A stretch of 53,437 bases of DNA from Caldilineaceae bacterium (GTDB lineage Bacteria; Chloroflexota; Anaerolineae; Caldilineales; Caldilineaceae): NCBI GenBank assembly GCA_026989655.1, contig JALSIX010000112.1, positions 1 to 53,437 on the forward strand, given 5' to 3'. The notes below the pieces were generated by a model. That model had not been told where the DNA came from. It did not search any database and saw only the letters and a list, made by a program, of their open reading frames with translations. Of the stretch, positions 1 through 7,547 are shown one piece after another (the stretch's first letter is position 1; the number at the start of each line of letters is the position of its first letter). Position numbers and translations under genes: made by a program.

Positions 1-449
1 CGCCGGTCCACCACCTCCTTCTGGGCCCGGAGCGCGCCGGGAATGGCGTGGGGGGCCTCCAGGCAGTCGTAGAACGCGGTGACCCCGCTGCGCAGGAGCT
101 CCCCGCAGGCCCAGTCCGTGGCCGCCAGGATCATCTCGTGGTCCAGCGCGTCCTCCACCAGGGGCCACCAGAAGTCGGCCAGGAAGGACCAGAAGCCCGA
201 CGGGGCCTGGTCCAGGGGGATGCCGTGGGCCAGGACGCCGTAGAGGTGGGTGTGGGCGTTGACGAAGCCTGGGGCCACCACACAGCCGGCCGCGTCGTGG
301 ACCGCGTCCTGGGGGAAGCGGTCCCGCAGCTCCGGGGTTGGGCCCACCGCGTCCACCTGGTCGCCCACCACCCGCACGCCCCAGTTGCGCTTGGGCGGCT
401 CCGTGGCCGTGGTGATGAGCCAATCGCCAAGAACGAGTGTGCCGGTCAT
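1..449 (-). CDS. Amidohydrolase / deaminase-like, N-terminal part (cut by window edge)
   Basis: Metal-dependent hydrolase of the amidohydrolase superfamily (cytosine/adenosine deaminase, chlorohydrolase branch). About 149 residues are visible from an ATG at 449-447. A small beta-sandwich segment leads into the metal motif NAHTHL near residue 69, which supplies two of the zinc/iron ligands; the later His, Glu and Asp ligands lie outside the window. It starts 13 bp after the upstream dehydrogenase stop, so the two are probably cotranscribed. It resembles the amidohydrolase at 9042-10397 in its N-terminal architecture but is clearly diverged. The family deaminates or hydrolyses purines, pyrimidines or triazine-like rings; the substrate cannot be told from this fragment. 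Confidence 0.85.
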   Translation of the reverse strand, partial: MTGTLVLGDWLITTATEPPKRNWGVRVVGDQVDAVGPTPELRDRFPQDAVHDAAGCVVAPGFVNAHTHLYGVLAHGIPLDQAPSGFWSFLADFWWPLVEDALDHEMILAATDWACGELLRSGVTAFYDCLEAPHAIPGALRAQKEVVDR

Positions 450-462
450 GGGACAGCTCCTT

Positions 463-1491
463 TCATGCCAGCCGGTGGAGCAAGGGCTCCCCGGCCAGGA
501 GGCGGCGGATGTTCTCGTAGTCCCCCTTGCGCTCCTCCGCGGCCGCGGCGATGGTCCCCGCCGCGGTGTGGGGGGTGAGGAGCACGTTCATGGTCGGCTC
601 CTTGGCCAGGGGGATGAGGGGGTTGTCCGGACGGATGGGCTCCCACTCGTAGGTGTCCAGGGCCGCGCCCCCCAGATGACCGGAGCGGATGGCCTGGGCC
701 AGGGCGGCCTCGTCGATGACGCTGCCGCTGCCGCAGCTCACCAGGAAGGCGCCGGGCTTCATGGCAGCGAAGGTGGCCGCGTTCAGGGACATCTCCGTCT
801 CCGGGAAGTAGGGCAGGAGGTTGCAGAGGAAGTCGCTGCTCGTCACCAGCTCCTCTCGGGAGACGTAGCGGAGGCCCAGGTCTGCCTCCGCGGCCGGGGG
901 CAGGCGACGCCGTTTGTGATAGAGCACCTGCTCTGGGGCGAAGCCCTGGAGGCGCCGGGCCAGCTCCGCGCCGATCTCCCCGAAGCCCAGGATGCCCACG
1001 GTCTGGCCGTAGATGCCGCCGATGTTCGTGCGGCCGGACCAGTTGTAGGCGAAGGTGTCCTCGTCCGTGCGCCGGGAGGGCTGCCCCCAATCCCCGGCCT
1101 CCACCGCGATGGCCTGGACCTCGTTCAGGTGCTTGGCCAGGGCCAGCATCTGCATGACCATGTGCTCCGCCACCAGGATCACCGTGCGCACGGGCCAGGT
1201 GCAGACGGCCACCCCGGCCTCCCGGGCCGCGTCCAGGTCGATGTCGTAGGCCATGGAGCCCAGGCGCTGGATGAGCCGCAGCCGGGGCGCGGCCTGGATC
1301 AGCTCCCGGTCGATGACCCCGCTGCGCTCGCTGATGAGGAACTCCGCGTCGGCCAGCTGGGCCAGGAGCTCCTCCCGGCTGGGGCGGCGCAGCATGGTGA
1401 TGGCCAGGATCTCCGGCGCGGCGGCCAGGGCGGCCTGCTGGTGCCGCTCCCCCCGGTCGGTGATGAAGACGGTCTTGTGCTTGACAGGCAT
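463..1491 (-). CDS. D-isomer 2-hydroxyacid dehydrogenase family protein, catalytic Arg missing
   Basis: 342 residues, normal length for the NAD-dependent D-2-hydroxyacid dehydrogenase / phosphoglycerate dehydrogenase family. The Rossmann fingerprint [10 protein letters not shown] is at about 165-174. The Glu of the catalytic triad ([10 protein letters not shown]284) and the His (LTPH, H308) are present, but the Arg of the usual NTARG motif is replaced: the segment reads [14 protein letters not shown] and Ser255 sits where Arg belongs. The paralogue at 4368-5390 keeps all three residues. That Arg binds the substrate carboxylate in characterised members, so substrate or activity may differ. It lies 34 bp downstream of the aldolase gene and 13 bp upstream of an amidohydrolase, in one apparent operon. 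Confidence 0.9.
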   Translation of the reverse strand: MPVKHKTVFITDRGERHQQAALAAAPEILAITMLRRPSREELLAQLADAEFLISERSGVIDRELIQAAPRLRLIQRLGSMAYDIDLDAAREAGVAVCTWPVRTVILVAEHMVMQMLALAKHLNEVQAIAVEAGDWGQPSRRTDEDTFAYNWSGRTNIGGIYGQTVGILGFGEIGAELARRLQGFAPEQVLYHKRRRLPPAAEADLGLRYVSREELVTSSDFLCNLLPYFPETEMSLNAATFAAMKPGAFLVSCGSGSVIDEAALAQAIRSGHLGGAALDTYEWEPIRPDNPLIPLAKEPTMNVLLTPHTAAGTIAAAAEERKGDYENIRRLLAGEPLLHRLA

Positions 1492-1525
1492 GGCTCCTCC
1501 TGAAATTCTGGATGGGTCTCGTGGG

Positions 1526-2275
1526 TCATGCGCTCCCGTGCAGGATCTGGGCCACGGAACGGGTCATGGCCTTGGGGTCCTGGGCCTGGAAGATGTTGCG
1601 GCCGATGGCCACCCCGGCCGCGCCCGCGGCCACCGCCGCCTGGATGGTCTCCAGCATGGCCGCCTCGCTGCCCCGCTTGGCCCCGCCCAGGATGACCACG
1701 GGCACATAGCAGGTGCGGGTCACCGCCTGGAAGTCCGGCGCGTAGGGGATCTTCACCAGGTCCGCGCCCAGCTCCGCGCCCACCCGGGCGGCCAGGGCGA
1801 TGGCTTCGGTGGTGCGCATCTCCGGCGGGCTGTCGAAGCCCCCAGGCACCATCTCCGCCAGGACGGGCAGGCCCCAGGCGTGGGCCGCCTCCACAGTGTG
1901 GGCCAGCATGGTCAGGCTGCTCTCCTCCTTGTCCGAGCCGGGGAAGGCGCTGACGGCCACCGCGTCCGCGCCCAGGCGCAGGGCAGACTCCACCTGGTAG
2001 AAGAGGGCGCCGGGTCCGCTGCCTGGGCCCAGGCGGGTGGCGCCCCCGTCCAGGCGCAGGATGAGGCCCACCGGGGCCAGCTCCTGGGCGAAACGCCGGG
2101 CCACGCCGTAGGAGGTGAGGACCGCGTCCGCGCCGCCGGCCACGATCCGGGCGATGGTGGCGCCGGGATCCTCCAGGCCGGGGCAGGGGCCATCGATGAG
2201 GCCGTGGTCCAGGGCGACGATGAGGGCCCGGCCATCCGGGCGGAAGATGTGGTGGAGACGGCGGGTGGTGGGCAT
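1526..2275 (-). CDS. Class I aldolase, DeoC/LacD/FbaB (DhnA-type) family
   Basis: 249 residues forming a predicted TIM barrel of the DhnA-type class I aldolases, a group that includes archaeal-type fructose-bisphosphate aldolase, LsrF and ADH synthase. The N-terminal ALDHG motif, the likely Schiff-base lysine in ADLVKIPY (about residue 177) and the phosphate-binding GGAKRG segment are visible. It would cleave or form a carbon-carbon bond in a phosphorylated sugar-like intermediate. It lies between two D-2-hydroxyacid dehydrogenase genes and near a phosphoesterase and a sugar importer, which suggests breakdown of an imported sugar derivative. The ATG start is preceded by AAAGGA about 7 bases upstream. 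The exact substrate is not identifiable. Confidence 0.85.
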   Translation of the reverse strand: MPTTRRLHHIFRPDGRALIVALDHGLIDGPCPGLEDPGATIARIVAGGADAVLTSYGVARRFAQELAPVGLILRLDGGATRLGPGSGPGALFYQVESALRLGADAVAVSAFPGSDKEESSLTMLAHTVEAAHAWGLPVLAEMVPGGFDSPPEMRTTEAIALAARVGAELGADLVKIPYAPDFQAVTRTCYVPVVILGGAKRGSEAAMLETIQAAVAAGAAGVAIGRNIFQAQDPKAMTRSVAQILHGSA

Positions 2276-2334
2276 GGATGGTCCTTTCGAGAACGTTGAG
2301 TTTTCCGGAGGGATCTGTGGGGCAATGAGTGATT

Positions 2335-2446
2335 CAGCAGTTCACGAATTCGTGGCGGAGTCGGCATCCTCAGATACCGATTCCAGAGGGGCGATGCCGC
2401 ATCGGAGAATGCTCACTCCTCAGTTTGGCTAAATCGTGAATTGCTG
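2335..2446. repeat. MITE-like 112-bp palindromic element, copy A
   Basis: An element without coding capacity bounded by 13-bp terminal inverted repeats: CAGCAGTTCACGA at the left and TCGTGAATTGCTG at the right, one mismatch. A second copy of exactly the same length lies in the opposite orientation at 7429-7540, with about nine in ten positions identical. The interior contains further nested dyads. The size, terminal inverted repeats and dispersed inverted copies are what is expected of a miniature inverted-repeat transposable element. No clear target-site duplication was found by eye. It sits in the 243-bp gap between the aldolase start and the phosphoesterase stop. Confidence 0.75.
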
Positions 2447-2500
2447 TAATGGATGCGTGATCGGGTGATGAGCAGAGGAGAAGGACCCAAACCGATCCAA

Positions 2501-2551
2501 CTCCTCACTTCTCACTCTTCACTCCTCACTTTTCATTTCTTTACTCCTCAC
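2501..2551. repeat. Degenerate heptamer repeat tract
   Basis: Read on the minus strand this is a run of 7-base units of the type GTGAGGA, GTAAAGA, GTGAAGA and GTGAGAA in near-perfect phase. The same style of repeat occurs at 7335-7425, 33110-33175 and 41400-41585. The tract overlaps the last codons of the phosphoesterase gene, so the C-terminal tail of that protein is encoded by repeat units. Confidence 0.7.
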
Positions 2552-4351
2552 GGCCTCCGTCTCCTCCACGAAGACCACCCGCCCATCCCGGCGGGCTCCG
2601 GCCTCTGGGGTGACCCCTCCGTGGTCTTGGATGTATGCCACCAGCGCACGGCGGAGGAAGAGACCGGTGTCCTCGTAGGGAAGCCTCCGGATGTCCAACA
2701 GATCCAGGCCCAGGTGTCGTCGGGCGTGGGATTCCCACTCCTGGGCAGGTTGGCGGATGAAGCTGCTGCAGGCCACGGTGAAGGTCCGGTTCAGGCACGC
2801 GTCGATGGGGCGGCCCTCCACGGTGATGTCCAGGGCCTGGGCCTGGGCCCGGCCCCTGCCCAGGAGTATCCGGTAGCGGATCCGGCGGTTGAAGTGGAGG
2901 AAGCCTCGCTCTGTGTGAGGCTCGTCAGGCCGATCGGTGCGCAGGGCATTGTCCTGGAGCAGGGCCTTGAGCTGGGCACCGGTGATGTGCATCAGGCGGA
3001 CGGTGTCCGCGAAGGGCATGACGTTGAACCAGTCGCCGAAGGTGAGGGTACCGCCCACGGGAAGGCCGCAGCGCACCGTGGAGCGATCCACCATGGCCAG
3101 GTCCACCGGGAAGCCCGCCGCCCGACAGCGCTCGACCAGGCCGTCCGCGATGAAATTGGCCATGGCCGATTCCCCCGCGGCAAAGGTGTTGCGCACCGCG
3201 AAGGTGCTCAGGTCGGGCTCGTCCGCGACCTGGCCCAAGGGGCGGGCGAAGAGGTTGTGGGCCAGCTCCACCAGGGGGCGGATGTGGCGGGTTTCGAACG
3301 TCTCGTCCACCGGGAGGGCCGCTGTGGGGGTCAGGCGAGCGTTCGTCACCGCGGCTCCTTGGGGCCGCACCAGAAGGTCCACCTCGCCCAGAAAGCGGCC
3401 CAGGGTCCCTGCCTGGACGATGGGAATGCCGTGGACGATGTTCGCGGTGCTCAGGCCCTGTTCGTTCAGCACGTGGTGGGTGTGTCCGCCCACGATGAGA
3501 TGGACCGCGCCTGGGGAGAGGCTCTGGGCCAGCTCCACGTCTCCGACGCCCTGGACCGTGGCCGAGGTGGACGCGGTGCTGTAGCCCAGGTGGCTGAGGA
3601 CGATGCGCACGTCGGTCCAGGGGTGCAGGGCCGGCAGCAGGTTGTGCAGGGTGGCCTGGGGATCTGCGATGTGGAAACGGGTTTGGTGGGGCAGGAGGCG
3701 GACCTGTGCCGGGGTGATCAGGCCGATCACCCCGATCCGGATGCCGTGGATGACGAAGATGGCCGCGGGGTAGATGCATCCCTGGAGCAGAGGGCACTGG
3801 ACCAGGTTGGCCGAGAGGATGGGGAAGCGTGCGTCCGTTCGGATGGCATGGGCCACCATCGCCGGTCCCATGTCCAGATCGTGGTTGCCCAGCCCGGCCA
3901 TGTCGAAGCCCGCGGCCGAGTAGACCCGATAGCCGGCGTGGACCCGGTAACGGCTCGGCTCCTCGCCCAGGAGTTCGTCGAAGACCGCGCCGATCAGGTC
4001 GTCTCCGGCCGACATGACCAGCATGCCTGCATGGGGAGAGCCGGCCAGTTCCCGGCGAAGTTCCCGGATGCGCCAGACCATGCGGGAGAAGACAGGCTGC
4101 TCGCCGTAGGGGGTGAACTGGGTGATGTGGCCGTGGAGATCGTTGATGTGGACGATCTTCAGGTGGAAGTCGTGCGTGCGTGTCCGGGGGCTCTCCGGGA
4201 AGTCCACCTCTGGGGCGGGAGCGATGGCCGAGACCGGTCCGCGGGTCGCATCGCCCACCACCAGGTAGAGCTGGAGAGCGGGGTCGCTGTGGGGGTTGGG
4301 GGTGCCCCGGATCAGACGCAGGGTCCCGGGAGGGATCGACGGTGGGGTCAT
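2519..4351 (-). CDS. 5'-nucleotidase / UshA-type metallophosphoesterase, apparently cytoplasmic
   Basis: 610 residues with the two-domain architecture of bacterial 5'-nucleotidases and 2',3'-cyclic phosphodiesterases. The dimetal metallophosphatase motifs are HINDLHGH (about 68-75), SAGDD, GLGNHDLD, SHLGY and GGHTHH; the C-terminal substrate-binding domain includes GESAMANFIAD and a GTLTFGDWF-like strand. It hydrolyses a phosphate ester, typically of a nucleotide. Unlike most family members there is no signal peptide; the first 60 residues are a Pro-rich extension before the metallophosphatase core. The last residues (EMKSEE) come from heptamer repeat units. The gene starts 16 bp downstream of the dehydrogenase at 4368-5390. 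Nearby deaminases and kinases make a nucleoside-related role plausible but unproven. Confidence 0.88.
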   Translation of the reverse strand: MTPPSIPPGTLRLIRGTPNPHSDPALQLYLVVGDATRGPVSAIAPAPEVDFPESPRTRTHDFHLKIVHINDLHGHITQFTPYGEQPVFSRMVWRIRELRRELAGSPHAGMLVMSAGDDLIGAVFDELLGEEPSRYRVHAGYRVYSAAGFDMAGLGNHDLDMGPAMVAHAIRTDARFPILSANLVQCPLLQGCIYPAAIFVIHGIRIGVIGLITPAQVRLLPHQTRFHIADPQATLHNLLPALHPWTDVRIVLSHLGYSTASTSATVQGVGDVELAQSLSPGAVHLIVGGHTHHVLNEQGLSTANIVHGIPIVQAGTLGRFLGEVDLLVRPQGAAVTNARLTPTAALPVDETFETRHIRPLVELAHNLFARPLGQVADEPDLSTFAVRNTFAAGESAMANFIADGLVERCRAAGFPVDLAMVDRSTVRCGLPVGGTLTFGDWFNVMPFADTVRLMHITGAQLKALLQDNALRTDRPDEPHTERGFLHFNRRIRYRILLGRGRAQAQALDITVEGRPIDACLNRTFTVACSSFIRQPAQEWESHARRHLGLDLLDIRRLPYEDTGLFLRRALVAYIQDHGGVTPEAGARRDGRVVFVEETEAVRSKEMKSEE

Positions 4352-4367
4352 GGCACACCCGATGGGC

Positions 4368-5390
4368 TCACGAGATCCGTTCCAACATCTCCGGGGTGAT
4401 GGGGTTGAGCAAGGGTTCTCCGGCGAAGAAGCGGCGCAGCTCCTCCACCGCCATCTCGCCCATGCGGCCGCAGTCCGCGATGCAGCCGGCCAGGTGCGGG
4501 GTCACCACCGCGTTCTCCAGGTGTCGCAGGGGGCTGTCCGGGGCCGGAGGCTCGGGATCCGTCACGTCCAGGAAGGCGAAGAGGCGCCCTTTGCGCAGCT
4601 CCTGGATGAGCGCGGCCTCGTCGATGAGGGAGCCCCGAGCCGTGTTGATGATCAGGGCATCGTCCTTCATGGCCTGGAGCCGTTCCCGGTTGAGCATGTG
4701 TCGGGTTCTCGGGTTGGCCGGTGCGTGGAGGGAGATGATATCGGCCCGACGCACCAACTCGTCCAGATCCACCCGCTCCACGCCCAGGGCCTGGGCCTCC
4801 TCCGCGGTGACGAAGGGATCGTGTAGCAGGATGTGGACCTGGAAGGGCTCCAGCAGGCGGATCACCCATCGCCCCACGTTGCCCGCGCCCACGATGCCCA
4901 CGGTCCTGTGGTGGAGCTCCCGGGCCGGCCAGTAGGGGCTCTCCCGCCAGCCACCCTCCCGGACGTGGTGGGCCAGGGGCCAGATGCGCTTCATGCCCAC
5001 GATCATCAGGCCCAGGGTGGTCTCGGCCACGTCTCGGGCCAGGGCCGGCGCGGCGCTGGTCACCGCCATTCCCCGTTCCCAGACTGCGTCGGTGATGAAG
5101 CGTTTCACGCTGCCCCCCATGTGGGCCATGATCCGGAGCCGGGGCGCGGCGGCCAGCACGTCCGGGTCCAGGGGGGCTACTTCCCAGCTGGTGATGCATC
5201 CGTCCGCGGGCGGGAGGAGGGCGATGAGGTCCGCCTTGGTGGCTGGTTCATCGCCGGGGTGGTGGATCACCTCCGCGAAGCGGTGAAGCGCGTCCCAGGC
5301 GGCCTGGTTGAACATGCGCGGGTAGTGCCTCTGGCCGATGGTGATGGCGATGGTGGGGCGGGTGGATGGGCGATTCGGCGTCTGGGTCAT
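4368..5390 (-). CDS. D-isomer 2-hydroxyacid dehydrogenase
   Basis: 340 residues. The NAD-binding fingerprint VGIVGAGNVG is at about 164-173. The catalytic triad is complete: Arg252 in NTARG, Glu280 in LDVTDPEPP and His299 in TPHLAG. It would interconvert a 2-hydroxy acid and a 2-keto acid in the cytoplasm. It is a paralogue of the protein at 463-1491, which lacks the Arg. It lies 107 bp downstream of the sugar permease gene and 16 bp upstream of the phosphoesterase, so it probably belongs to the same catabolic operon. The substrate cannot be specified; glycerate, phosphoglycerate or a sugar acid are typical. Confidence 0.92.
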   Translation of the reverse strand: MTQTPNRPSTRPTIAITIGQRHYPRMFNQAAWDALHRFAEVIHHPGDEPATKADLIALLPPADGCITSWEVAPLDPDVLAAAPRLRIMAHMGGSVKRFITDAVWERGMAVTSAAPALARDVAETTLGLMIVGMKRIWPLAHHVREGGWRESPYWPARELHHRTVGIVGAGNVGRWVIRLLEPFQVHILLHDPFVTAEEAQALGVERVDLDELVRRADIISLHAPANPRTRHMLNRERLQAMKDDALIINTARGSLIDEAALIQELRKGRLFAFLDVTDPEPPAPDSPLRHLENAVVTPHLAGCIADCGRMGEMAVEELRRFFAGEPLLNPITPEMLERIS

Positions 5391-5497
5391 GGGGAAGGCT
5401 CGATCGGGACAGGTGAAGGGCGGAGACTAAAGGGCCAGGGTGCTGCGATGGGCCACCGGGCGCTTGGGTGCAGGGGGTGGGGACGTCCCACCTGGTT

Positions 5498-6388
5498 TCA
5501 GCCCTTTACCGCGCCTCGGGTGATGCCCTCCACGAACTGCTTCTGGGTGAAGATGAAGAGCACCAGGATGGGCGCGACGACGAAGATGGTCCCGGCCATG
5601 AGCAGGTTCCATCGGTTTCCCCCCTCCTGGGTCTCCTTCAGGTAGGCCAGGCCGATGGGCAGGGTGCGCATGGCCACCTTGTTGGTGACGATCAGGGGCC
5701 ACAGGTAGTCGTTCCAGCGCCCCACGAAGGAGACCAGGGCCACCGCGGCCAGCAGGGGGCGGCTCATGGGCGCGACCACCCGGAGCAGGGTCTGGACATG
5801 GGTCGCGCCGTCCACGGTGGCGGCATCCAGCAGATCTCGGGGCAAGGTCCGGAACTGCTGGAAGAGCACGAAGACCGGAAAGGCATGGGCCGCGGGGGGG
5901 ATGATCAGGGCCCAGTAGGTGTTGATCCAGCCCAGCTCCTTCAGGAGCAGGTAGTTGGGCACCAGCTTCATCTCCACCGGGATCATCATGGTGGAGAGGA
6001 CCAGCAGGAAGAGCAGGTTCTTGGCCGGAAAGGCGATGAACGCGAAGGCATAGGCCATGAAGAGGGCAAAGAGGACCTGGAGCAGGGTGGTGGCCACCCC
6101 GGTGACCACGCTGTTGATGTAGAAACGATCGAAGGGGGCCGCCTGCCAGGCCTCCACGAAGTTCTCCAGCCGGATCTCGCTGGGCAGCCATCGGGGGGGA
6201 TAGATGACCACCTCCTGGATGGGCTTCAGCGCGGTGGTGGCCATCCAGAAGAAGGGCATGCCCAGGATGACCGCGGACACACCCAGGATCAGATAGGTGA
6301 GCCCGGTGTGGAGCCGTTCACGGCGGCGTCGAGATGCCAGAGCCCTGCCCTGGGCAACCTGGACCTGGACAGAGGGGTTACTCGCCAT
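5498..6388 (-). CDS. ABC transporter permease, carbohydrate CUT1 (MalG/UgpE-type)
   Basis: 296 residues with six predicted membrane segments after a basic N-terminus. The cytoplasmic EAA loop reads DAATVDGATHVQTLLRVVAPMSRP, the site that docks the ATPase, and the C-terminal GITRGAVKG is the typical ending of MalG-type permeases. Its start overlaps the end of the MalF-type gene by 11 bp, indicating translational coupling. With the MalF-type permease and the binding protein at 7548-8900 it forms an importer for a sugar, glycerol-phosphate-like or similar solute. No ATPase gene accompanies it; CUT1 systems often share a distant MsmK-type ATPase. Confidence 0.93.
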   Translation of the reverse strand: MASNPSVQVQVAQGRALASRRRRERLHTGLTYLILGVSAVILGMPFFWMATTALKPIQEVVIYPPRWLPSEIRLENFVEAWQAAPFDRFYINSVVTGVATTLLQVLFALFMAYAFAFIAFPAKNLLFLLVLSTMMIPVEMKLVPNYLLLKELGWINTYWALIIPPAAHAFPVFVLFQQFRTLPRDLLDAATVDGATHVQTLLRVVAPMSRPLLAAVALVSFVGRWNDYLWPLIVTNKVAMRTLPIGLAYLKETQEGGNRWNLLMAGTIFVVAPILVLFIFTQKQFVEGITRGAVKG

Positions 6389-7292
6389 ATTGGACCCACT
6401 TCTCCGACATGCGGACCTGGATCAGGGTGATGACGATGATGGCCACGAAGAAGAACATGGCGAAGGCCGAGGCGTACCCGGCCCGGAAGTTGCGAAAGGC
6501 CAACTGGTAGAGGTGGTAGACGTAGGTGGCGGAGGCCGGGTAGACGGGGCCCCCCTCGGTCATGATGGCCACCACGTCGAAGGCCTTCATGGCCTGGATG
6601 AGACCGCTGACCATGAGGAAGAACATGATGGGGGTCATCATGGGCACGGTGATGTGGCGGAAGAGATGCCAGGTGGACGCGCCGTCCACCATGGCGGCCT
6701 CGTAGAGATCGCGGTTGATGTTCTGCAGGCCGGCCAGGAAGAAGACGGAGGAGAAGCCGATCTCCTTCCAGATCCCCACGATGATGATGGCCCAGAGGGC
6801 CAGGGTGGTGCTGACCAGCCACCGAGGCCCCTGGACACCCAGGGCGTTGTAGATCAGGCTCAGGGGCCCCATCTGGGGGTCCAGGAGGAGGACCCAGACC
6901 AGGGCCGCGGCCGCGGTGGTGGTGATGTGGGGGGTGAAGGCCACGGTCCGGAAGAAAGGCTGGCCGGGCACCTTCCGGTTCAGGGCCAGGGCCAGGAGGA
7001 AGGCCAGGAACTGGGCGATGAGCACCACGCTGAAGGTGTAGGTGAAGGTGTTCCCCACCACCTCCCAGAAGTACTCGTCCTGGAGCAGCCGGGCGTAGTT
7101 CCGCAGCCCCACGAACTCCATGGTAGGCCTCAGGAAGTTCCATCGGTTGAAGCTCAGGTAGAAGCTGTAGAGGATGGGCCAGTAGGTGAAGACCCCGAAG
7201 ATCAGGAAGTTCGGCGCGACGAAGGCCAGGAAGGTGAGCCAGTTGCGCCGATTGCGGTGCCAGGAGGAGCCGTGGGTCTGGCGGTGGGCCAT
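6378..7292 (-). CDS. ABC transporter permease, carbohydrate CUT1 (MalF/UgpA-type)
   Basis: 304 residues from the ATG at 7292. In-frame ATGs at 7331 and 7397 would add a non-conserved leader that runs into heptamer repeat DNA, so the start before NRRNWLTFLAFVAPN, where such permeases normally begin, is preferred; no clear Shine-Dalgarno marks any of them. Six membrane segments and an EAA loop (YEAAMVDGASTWHLFRHITVPMM) are visible. It pairs with the MalG-type permease, with overlapping ends. Between this gene and the binding-protein gene lie a 14-bp hairpin and a MITE-like element, which may set the relative expression of binding protein and permeases. Confidence 0.92.
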   Translation of the reverse strand: MAHRQTHGSSWHRNRRNWLTFLAFVAPNFLIFGVFTYWPILYSFYLSFNRWNFLRPTMEFVGLRNYARLLQDEYFWEVVGNTFTYTFSVVLIAQFLAFLLALALNRKVPGQPFFRTVAFTPHITTTAAAALVWVLLLDPQMGPLSLIYNALGVQGPRWLVSTTLALWAIIIVGIWKEIGFSSVFFLAGLQNINRDLYEAAMVDGASTWHLFRHITVPMMTPIMFFLMVSGLIQAMKAFDVVAIMTEGGPVYPASATYVYHLYQLAFRNFRAGYASAFAMFFFVAIIVITLIQVRMSEKWVQYGE

Positions 7293-7358
7293 GGTGGGTG
7301 TAGGGTGGAATGTGGATACGGGTGGAGCCATGCAAAGGAGTAATGGAGTAAAAGGAGC

Positions 7359-7405
7359 AATGAGTAATGAGTAAGGGGGCCGTTTCCCTACACTCATTAC
7401 TCATT
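7359..7405. repeat. Perfect 14-bp inverted repeat built from heptamer units
   Basis: AATGAGTAATGAGT at 7359-7372 and its exact reverse complement ACTCATTACTCATT at 7392-7405 flank a 19-base loop. Further heptamers (ACTCGTT, ACTCATT, ACCCATT) follow to about 7426. The pair would form a strong stem in the mRNA between the binding-protein and MalF-type permease genes. It has no T-run. Confidence 0.75.
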
Positions 7406-7428
7406 ACTCGTTACTCATTACCCATTAC

Positions 7429-7540
7429 CAGCAATTCACGATTTGAGCCAAACGGAGGAGTGATCATCCTCCGATGCGGCATCGCCCCTCTGGAATCGGC
7501 ATCTGAGGATGCCGATTCCGCTGCGAATTCGTGAACGCTG
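7429..7540. repeat. MITE-like 112-bp palindromic element, copy B (inverted)
   Basis: Inverted copy of the element at 2335-2446 with the same length and ends (CAGCAATTCACGA at the left, TCGTGAACGCTG at the right). This copy has the cleanest nested dyads: a 12-bp stem GGAATCGGCATC / GATGCCGATTCC with a 4-base loop, and CGGAGGA / TCCTCCG with a 7-base loop. It ends 7 bp before the stop codon of the binding-protein gene on the minus strand, inside the gap to the permease genes. Confidence 0.75.
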
Positions 7541-7547
7541 ATTCTCG

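Noticed and set aside
2453-4399. Long plus-strand frames opposite the phosphoesterase and opposite the ABC genes (for example 36409-39714)
   Set aside because: His/Gly/Asp-rich composition with no recognisable domain; they mirror the codon bias of the real minus-strand genes.
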